DNA of 64,000 bases, taken from NCBI RefSeq assembly GCF_029892045.1, contig NZ_CP120368.1, positions 3,341,001 through 3,405,000 on the forward strand, given 5' to 3'. The position numbers and the translations under genes were made by a program. The notes beneath the pieces were generated by a model. The model was not told where the DNA came from. It was given only the letters and a program-made list of their open reading frames with translations, and ran no database searches. Positions 56,075 to 64,000 of the stretch are shown here, piece by piece (within the stretch, counting starts at the first letter, position 1; each line of letters begins with the position of its first letter). Source of the DNA: Sinorhizobium numidicum. GTDB lineage: Bacteria > Pseudomonadota > Alphaproteobacteria > Rhizobiales > Rhizobiaceae.

Positions 56075-56180
56075 CTAAAATCGCACGACCACTCCGAGGA
56101 TCAGGCCGTCCTGCACGACATCGAAGACAAAACCGTCACTGTTGTTATAGTCGAAACCGAGGGGGCGCGATAACCCACCA
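56075..56180 (-). pseudogene. C-terminal remnant of an outer-membrane-type protein
   Basis: On the minus strand an open stretch ends PLGFDYNNSDGFVFDVVQ then DGLILGVVVRF-stop at 56075. Alternating hydrophobic residues and a terminal phenylalanine are typical of the last strands of a beta-barrel. No start or N-terminal part can be found upstream on that strand, so this looks like a leftover of a lost gene. Confidence 0.35.
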
Positions 56181-56370
56181 CCGCCACGATAAATGGGCCT
56201 TCGACACCTATGTCGGGCTGGAGGAGATCGTCAACCGCCGCGTCGGATCGCGATGTGGACAGCGTCTTCGAATATGCCCATAAGCTGATCAGCAGCGGCC
56301 GGCGGATGTCACCATCATGCTGCAGGAGCGCGCCTACACTTCGCAGATTTGGTACAGTTCACAATCCTGA
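56181..56370 (+). pseudogene. Frameshifted coding remnant
   Basis: Three plus-strand frame pieces read protein-like in succession: HDKWAFDTYVGLEEIVNRR, then SDRDVDSVFEYAHKLISSGR, then ADVTIMLQERAYTSQIWY before a stop at 56370. Each is cut by a frame change, as in a decayed gene. The family is not recognised. The rest of the gap 55891-56405 shows nothing further. Confidence 0.35.
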
Positions 56371-56405
56371 GTAGATGACTTGGTGCAAGCAGTAGGGGTA
56401 ACCGG

Positions 56406-58511
56406 ATGGGCGTAGTTTCAAGGCGTGGGCGGCGAGCATTTCTCGCCTCGCTCTTTCTCATCCTCCAATTGGTTTTCGGTGTCGCTCCCCTGGCGGCCCA
56501 GGAGCCGTCAACGGCCGCGCCGCCCGCCAAAGTCCAGCAACTGATCCGGTTGTTGGACGATCCAGAAGTCCGCCAATGGCTCGCCTCCAAAGAGGCAGCG
56601 CCACCGGCGGCAGTCGCGCCGCCGGCAGGGCTCGCTTCGCAGTGGATCGCAGCGGTCAAAAGGCACCTCGATGGCATGCGAGCTGCCGCGCCGCGGCTAG
56701 TTCCCGAATGGCAGGCAGCGAAGAATCGTATTGCCAACGACATGCAAAGCCAAGGGACGATGCCCATCCTTCGGGGCTTCGCCTTCGTCCTCCTCGTCGG
56801 CTACGGCGCCGAGGTTCTCCTGCGTTACTTCCTGCGGCGCAGCGCGAGTCGTTATGAAGGCCAACCCCATGGACTTGCCGCTTTTGTTCGGGTCGCTCCG
56901 CTTGTCGTCTTTGCGATTGCCGCCACCATCGCCTTTGTCCTTTCCGATTGGCCGCGCCAGTTGGAGACGGCTGTCGCGCCGCTGCTGGTCGCCTGGATTG
57001 TTGCGCGCCTGCTGATCGCGATCGCATCGGCGACGCTAAAGCCAGCGGACAACGACGAACCGGCAGCGGAGCGGCGAGAAGGGAAGGTTTCACTTCAACC
57101 CGACGCAGCGCGCTTCTGGTACAGGCGATCCGTCTTGTTCATCTGTGCTCTGGCTTTTTTGTGGGCCGTCCTTGATCTGATGCGCGCGCTTTCGTTTCCG
57201 CCCGCTGTCCGCGACCTCATGGCCGCTGGTCTCGGGCTCGTTGTCCTATGCTTGGCAATAGATACAACGCTGCGCCGACCCGTTGCCGAGACGACGGCGG
57301 CGCGCCGGATGTTGCGAACCGCCTTGATCGTCGCCTTTCTCACCCTGCTGTGGTTCTTTTGGGTCGCTGGCATGAAGGTCCTGTTCTGGATCGGTGTCTA
57401 TGTCCTTGGCCTGCCGCCGCTCCTGCGGTTCACCAGCGCTGCGACGAGGAGCATGCTCGACGCCGAGGCGACAAACAACGTTCGCGTGATGCGCAATGTC
57501 CTGATCGACCGCGGTGCACGGTTCGCGATCATCGCGCTTGCGGCCGCCTGGCTCGCCCTCGTCTTCCAGATCAACGGCACGGCGATGATGCAGGACGATG
57601 TCTTCAACCGCATTTTCCGCGGCGTGCTCGCCGGCGTCGTCATCCTGCTGGCGGCGGATCTCATCTGGCAACTGACGAAGGAGTGCATCAATCTGCGCAT
57701 GAACCAGGCGAGCATCGACATTGCGGATTCGGCGCAGCTCGCCCGCAACACACGCCTGCGCACGCTGCTGCCGATCCTGCGCAACTTTCTCGCCGCCTTC
57801 ATCGCGGTGGTTGCCGGCATGATGGTGCTCTCCGGCCTCGGTGTCGCGGTCGGCCCGTTGATCGCCGGCGCAGGCGTCTTCGGCGTCGCCATCGGCTTCG
57901 GCTCGCAGACGCTGGTCAAGGACATCATCAGCGGCATCTTCTACATGATGGATGATGCCTTTCGGGTCGGCGAATATATCCAGAGCGGCAGCTACAAGGG
58001 CACGGTCGAATCCTTCAGCATTCGCTCCGTTAAGCTGCGCCATCACCGCGGCCCGATCTTCACCGTGCCCTTCGGCTCGCTTGGCGCCGTGCAGAACATG
58101 AGCCGCGACTGGGTCATCGACAAGTTCTTGATCAACGTCTCCTTCGATACCGATGTCGCCAAAGTGAAGAAGGTGGTGAAGGGTGTCGGAGCGGCATTGC
58201 TCGAGGATCCGGATCTCGGTCCCCTGATCATCGAAACGGTGAAGATGAAGGGCGTCGAGCAGTTCGGCGATTATGGCATGACGCTGAGTTTCGCCATGAC
58301 CACGAAGCCCGGGCATCAGACCCAGGTCAGGCGGCGGGCTCAGGCTTTGATCAAGGAGGCATTCAAGAACAACGGCATCCATTTTGCGTCGCCGACGGTA
58401 CAGGTCGCCGGTGACGAGACGCAGGCGACTGCGGCAGCAGCCGCCACTCGCGATGCGATCGCCAAGAAGAACGCCGCGGCGGCGCAAGGTGAGGAGCCAA
58501 CCGTAGAATAG
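56406..58511 (+). CDS. Large MscS-family mechanosensitive channel
   Basis: 701 residues, much longer than the 286-residue E. coli MscS. A signal peptide (ASLFLILQLVFGVAPLAAQ) is followed by a periplasmic Ala/Pro-rich segment (about 32-115), then about eight to ten membrane helices. The MscS pore region begins near residue 470 with GLGVAVGPLIAGAGVFGVAI then GFGSQTLVKDIISG, the Gly/Ala-rich TM3 lining the pore. It is followed by the beta domain (RVGEYIQSGSYKGTVESFSI) and the C-terminal alpha/beta vestibule. The last 40 residues are Ala-rich. Resembles the YbiO group, so a role in release of solutes on hypo-osmotic shock is likely. AGGGG precedes the ATG at 56406. Confidence 0.92.
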   Translation: MGVVSRRGRRAFLASLFLILQLVFGVAPLAAQEPSTAAPPAKVQQLIRLLDDPEVRQWLASKEAAPPAAVAPPAGLASQWIAAVKRHLDGMRAAAPRLVPEWQAAKNRIANDMQSQGTMPILRGFAFVLLVGYGAEVLLRYFLRRSASRYEGQPHGLAAFVRVAPLVVFAIAATIAFVLSDWPRQLETAVAPLLVAWIVARLLIAIASATLKPADNDEPAAERREGKVSLQPDAARFWYRRSVLFICALAFLWAVLDLMRALSFPPAVRDLMAAGLGLVVLCLAIDTTLRRPVAETTAARRMLRTALIVAFLTLLWFFWVAGMKVLFWIGVYVLGLPPLLRFTSAATRSMLDAEATNNVRVMRNVLIDRGARFAIIALAAAWLALVFQINGTAMMQDDVFNRIFRGVLAGVVILLAADLIWQLTKECINLRMNQASIDIADSAQLARNTRLRTLLPILRNFLAAFIAVVAGMMVLSGLGVAVGPLIAGAGVFGVAIGFGSQTLVKDIISGIFYMMDDAFRVGEYIQSGSYKGTVESFSIRSVKLRHHRGPIFTVPFGSLGAVQNMSRDWVIDKFLINVSFDTDVAKVKKVVKGVGAALLEDPDLGPLIIETVKMKGVEQFGDYGMTLSFAMTTKPGHQTQVRRRAQALIKEAFKNNGIHFASPTVQVAGDETQATAAAAATRDAIAKKNAAAAQGEEPTVE

Positions 58512-58813
58512 CGCCGTCGCGGTGTAGCCACAGGCCAATGATCCTTCGTTCGTCGAGGCGCTTTCGATTTCGAAAGGTTTGCCAAGCACCGAAGCCTGAA
58601 GAGAAAGTGAGGCTTCCGTCGGAAGCCGCAGGTCTTGCCAGCATACTTCGCCGCGAGGTTGTCGAAGACGTCGTAGCAAACCCTCTTCTGCTGCATCGGA
58701 ATGCCAGAGATTGGAATCGGCGCCATCGCCGTCTGGATCAAATGAACGCAGCTTGTTTCAGGTTGCGGACATGTTGCGATGCATGGCGGCAACGCCTATT
58801 AACTTCGGCGATT
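58512..58813. other. Intergenic region between convergent genes
   Basis: 302 bases between the MscS-family gene and the DUF429-like gene. No convincing gene; GTCGAGGCGCTTTCGATTTCG near 58553 shows some internal symmetry but no T-run terminator was found. Confidence 0.4.
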
Positions 58814-59752
58814 TTAGCCGGCCGAACCGGCTTGTCCCAGAATCCAGCCTTCCCAGATCGTGATAGCCTCATCACCCGGAGCGCCTTCGGATCTGTAGTC
58901 CGTGGCGACATCGAGCATGCCGAGCAGGCCGATGGTTGCGTCGAAGCGGTCTTCGCCAGTTTTGCCCGCTCCAAAGCCGTTCTCGATGAGTGAGTGGATG
59001 CATGAAGTATCGACGTGCCGGTGGCCAATGGCCCAGCGCATGAGATAGGAACCCACTGCGCGACGCCCGGACTGCTGCCGCTTGCTCCAGGCCGGGCGGC
59101 GTGGGATGCCGAGCTGGCCGTAGACATCGCCGGGATAGGTTTCTGCGAGGACGACCGGATACTCGGTCACCAGCTTTGGCAGATTTCCATCGAACGGCCA
59201 GAGGCCGACCTCGCCCAGCCTTGGTAGAATAATCTCCCGCCAGCCGGCGAGCGCCGCCTTCCCAACCTGGTTGCCGCCAAGTGTCCAGAACAACATGCAG
59301 GCCGCTTGGCGATCGCGGGTCGCCCTCTCGCAACGGCGCAGCAGATCTTCGGCCGTGTCAATGCCGAGAGCGTCGAACAGATGTGCTCTGCTGGTTCCTC
59401 CTGGACGCATCGGATAGAAGGGGCGGCGGATGGAAATGCGATCACGATGATCGGCGACATCATACCATTCTGCCCATGGTCCTCGTCCGAAGCCTGCGAG
59501 AGCATCCCGGAACGATGCGAACCCGGTTTGTCTTCCGTACCATTCCGGCAGGCCGATCGGAAAATCGAATCCGATCAGCACGGCACCGCTGCTTTGGGCC
59601 CGATGCTGGAGGCGATCGATGAGTGAGGCTGTATCGCCGACTGGTTCAGGCATGGCAATGATCCAGCGACCATCCTTCGACACCGCGACCGTCATCCATC
59701 GTTTCGACCTGTCGATGCTCCAATCGCAATGCGCGATCACCGAGATATCCAT
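58814..59752 (-). CDS. DUF429-like hypothetical protein
   Basis: 312 residues from the ATG at 59752 (GGAG five bases upstream); seven residues longer if the ATG at 59773 is used. The N-terminus HCDWSIDRSKRWMTVAV resembles the first strand of an RNase-H-like fold, and VLIGFDFPIGLPEWYGRQTG is the conserved second acidic motif of DUF429-type proteins. Late residues EDRFDATIGLLGMLDV carry another conserved acidic pair. DUF429 members are predicted nucleases without proven function. Single gene facing the MscS-family gene. Confidence 0.75.
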   Translation of the reverse strand: MDISVIAHCDWSIDRSKRWMTVAVSKDGRWIIAMPEPVGDTASLIDRLQHRAQSSGAVLIGFDFPIGLPEWYGRQTGFASFRDALAGFGRGPWAEWYDVADHRDRISIRRPFYPMRPGGTSRAHLFDALGIDTAEDLLRRCERATRDRQAACMLFWTLGGNQVGKAALAGWREIILPRLGEVGLWPFDGNLPKLVTEYPVVLAETYPGDVYGQLGIPRRPAWSKRQQSGRRAVGSYLMRWAIGHRHVDTSCIHSLIENGFGAGKTGEDRFDATIGLLGMLDVATDYRSEGAPGDEAITIWEGWILGQAGSAG

Positions 59753-59797
59753 ACCGTCTCCGCACGGGCCCAATGCAATGGTTGTATCAGAGAAGCC

Positions 59798-59902
59798 TAC
59801 TGCATGATTCCTTAAATCGGAGCCGATTTAAGGAAAAGACATGCAGCAATTCAAAGTGCTACAGCGACCTTCGTGCGTCTGGAAAGACGCCCGGCGCTGT
59901 AG
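59798..59902 (-). repeat. RIME-type repeat, inverted full-length copy
   Basis: 105 bp, reverse orientation relative to the copy at 7069. Reading from the right end: CTACAGCGCCGGGCGTCTTT, the GACGCACGAAGG variant, then GCACTTTGAATTGCTGCATG and CTTAAATCGG/CCGATTTAAG. Sits directly upstream of the DUF429-like gene, so the two palindromes are in its leader or promoter region. Confidence 0.85.
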
Positions 59903-60052
59903 AACGACAGACCTAAGCGGGTCCATCATCAAGGCATCAATCATAGGAGTTCCGTAGGATTTCCTTCACGGCAGATCCGCCAACGCCCGTGCATCGAACA
60001 GCGCGCGGACCAGGGGCGCTGAACGGCGGCCGGTTGAGCTCGAGCACCTTCA

Positions 60053-60540
60053 TTGCCTTTTCAAGGCCGCCTCAAGGCGGGCAGCGGAAAAACCTCATCA
60101 AACAAATATCCGCAAAATGAAGGCCGGCCGTCTCGCCGGTTCGACGACGAGCTCGATCAGCTTGAACTCCGCCGCGAGCAGATCGCCCGCGAACTCGACC
60201 GGGCCGATGCAGCCGCAGACAATGACCGCCTGGCAAAGGCTGAAGGACAAGTTCAGTCCTGTCGGCATCGAAGGCCTGATGAACTTCCGGCTTTTCAACG
60301 CCGCAATGATGCCGCCGAGTCAATGCAGCGCTTTCTGCCGCTCGTCCGGGGCCTGATCCAGAAGCTGTGATCGGCAAGACGCCGGGTCGCGCGCCGGCAT
60401 CGCTGGAAGTGCATGGTCGTATCGCCAGTGTCATGGCGGCAATGGAGGCGGCAGCCGCCGTGGAATGGCGCGTCGAGGTTGAGAAGCAGAATGACTGTCT
60501 GGAGAGGCTGGCGGCTGGTGCGCTTGACCCGGAGGTCAAA
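60053..60540 (+). pseudogene. Remnant of a large serine recombinase C-terminus
   Basis: Two adjoining frames read like the coiled-coil and tail of Rhizobiales zinc-ribbon recombinases: DDELDQLELRREQIARELDR, a scrambled section, AAESMQRFLPLVRGLIQKL ending at 60370, then PASLEVHGRIASVMAAMEAA in the next frame. The catalytic N-terminal domain is absent. It ends at the rRNA-operon terminator beside tRNA-fMet, consistent with the scar of an element once integrated near that tRNA. Similarity is by memory of the family, so moderate to low certainty. The stretch 59903-60052 shows nothing recognisable. Confidence 0.4.
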
Positions 60541-60541
60541 C

Positions 60542-60577
60542 AAAAAGAGCTCCTCGGCGCTTGTGCGGAGGAGCTCG
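60542..60577 (-). terminator. Rho-independent terminator of the rRNA operon
   Basis: Read on the minus strand, GAGCTCCTC pairs perfectly with GAGGAGCTC (60568-60576 with 60547-60555), loop 12 bases, followed by TTTTTG. It lies 30 bases after tRNA-fMet and ends the 16S-23S-5S-tRNA transcript. Confidence 0.92.
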
Positions 60578-60606
60578 ATAGAAGCGACTTGCGATGCAAG
60601 TCTCGT

Positions 60607-60683
<77 letters not shown>

Positions 60684-60772
60684 TTATCGGTTGTCGCTTG
60701 TTGCGGCGTGTCTGTCCGGCCTTGCGCCGGTGCTGTGAGAGAAGATGTTGGTTTGTTTGTCTTGCGTTTTGC

Positions 60773-60892
60773 AGACCTGGCAGCGACCTACTCTCCCGCG
60801 TCTTAAGACGAAGTACCATCGGCGCTGGGGCGTTTCACGGCCGTGTTCGGAATGGGAACGGGTGCAGCCACCCCGCCAGAACCACCAGGTCG
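60773..60892 (-). rRNA. rrf: 5S ribosomal RNA
   Basis: About 118-120 bases. The minus strand begins CCTGGTGGTTCTGGCGGGG, contains the universal CCGTTCCCATTCCGAACACG loop and ends GAGAGTAGGTCGCTGCCAGG, which pairs with the 5' end. Exact ends are estimated from the terminal stem. Confidence 0.95.
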
Positions 60893-61258
60893 GCAAAGCG
60901 CAAGATTTGGCCGGCAACGCAATCTTGCTCTTTGCTGGCGCGGCTAGCTTGTCCTTCTCGCTTGTCGCTCGAAGGGCAGCCGCGCTGGCCATACAGTCAC
61001 CCTTTTGAGGGGATGCACCGTCGGCCCAAGAACAAGTTTCGCATGCGTTGCATGGCAAAACCATATTGAGAAGCTGGCGAGGTTTGCACCTCTTTTTGAA
61101 CACGTCTTTGACGGCGCCTGTGGCACTTGCCGGAGCTTTGGCTCCGCAAGGCCAGCGGCCGTCGCGCCTTTCGGCGCGGCCCGTCCGGAGCGCGTTTGGC
61201 GCGTCAGGACAGAACAATAGCATCATCAAACTTCGTTTGATGAGCATAGGCAACAAGA
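60893..61258 (-). other. 23S-5S internal spacer
   Basis: About 365 bases of transcribed spacer, no tRNA inside. CATCAAAC-TTC-GTTTGATG (61224-61242) is a perfect hairpin near the 23S 3' end. GCTTGTCCTTCTCGCTTGTCGC at 60947-60968 holds repeated CTTGTC units. It is probably removed during rRNA processing. Confidence 0.7.

Positions 61259-64000
<2,742 letters not shown>

Overview
The window is a GC-rich alphaproteobacterial chromosome segment, most likely from Sinorhizobium/Ensifer and close to S. meliloti or S. medicae. I infer this from the gene complement (aerobic cobFGHIJKLM set, Pha/Mrp antiporter with fused PhaAB, hmgA/fah/maiA/hpd tyrosine pathway, bkd operon), from four copies or partial copies of the RIME-type rhizobial intergenic palindrome, and from an rRNA operon ending 23S-5S-tRNA-fMet with a helix-9 insertion in 23S. 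Species assignment is from recollection of gene order, not from a search.

Layout. 1-3.8 kb: glutamyl- and lysyl-tRNA synthetases. 3.8-12.6 kb: a membrane-anchored hypothetical protein, a D-amino-acid-dehydrogenase-like flavoprotein, a nucleoside hydrolase, a ligase-associated exonuclease plus ATP-dependent DNA ligase pair, and a CHASE/PAS-GGDEF-EAL protein. 12.9-18.9 kb: six-gene Pha/Mrp monovalent cation/proton antiporter operon. 18.9-26.1 kb: the oxygen-dependent corrin-ring genes (cobFGHIJ and cobLM on minus, cobK on plus), with a TTGA-N6-TCAA box upstream of cobG. 26.2-30.2 kb: ung, then molybdate transporter modABC with a ModE-like operator and a short modE. 30.3-32.6 kb: an SDR and a second flavoprotein. 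33-38 kb: branched-chain 2-oxoacid dehydrogenase operon (bkdAa, bkdAb, bkdB, lpd). 38-45.9 kb: thiolase, purU, and tyrosine/homogentisate catabolism with a MarR and an Lrp regulator.

46-56 kb is the least ordinary part. A LuxR-type regulator with a degenerate receiver faces a cassette of two acidic, non-RTX putative exported proteins (218 and 675 aa, the larger with an internal repeat), a type I secretion ATPase with an unusual N-terminal extension of about 140 residues, an HlyD-type fusion protein, and a small protein with a HEPN-like Rx4H motif. A VWA-like DUF1194 protein and decayed gene fragments follow.

56.4-64 kb: a large MscS-family channel, a DUF429-like protein, a RIME element, remnants of a serine-recombinase C-terminus, then (minus strand) the rRNA operon 3' part: nearly complete 23S, 5S, tRNA-fMet and a strong terminator.

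Functionally, bkd, thiolase and hmg/hpd products converge on acetyl-CoA, acetoacetate and fumarate. The cob genes make the corrin ring, and mod supplies molybdate. No CRISPR array, intact insertion sequence or prophage was seen.
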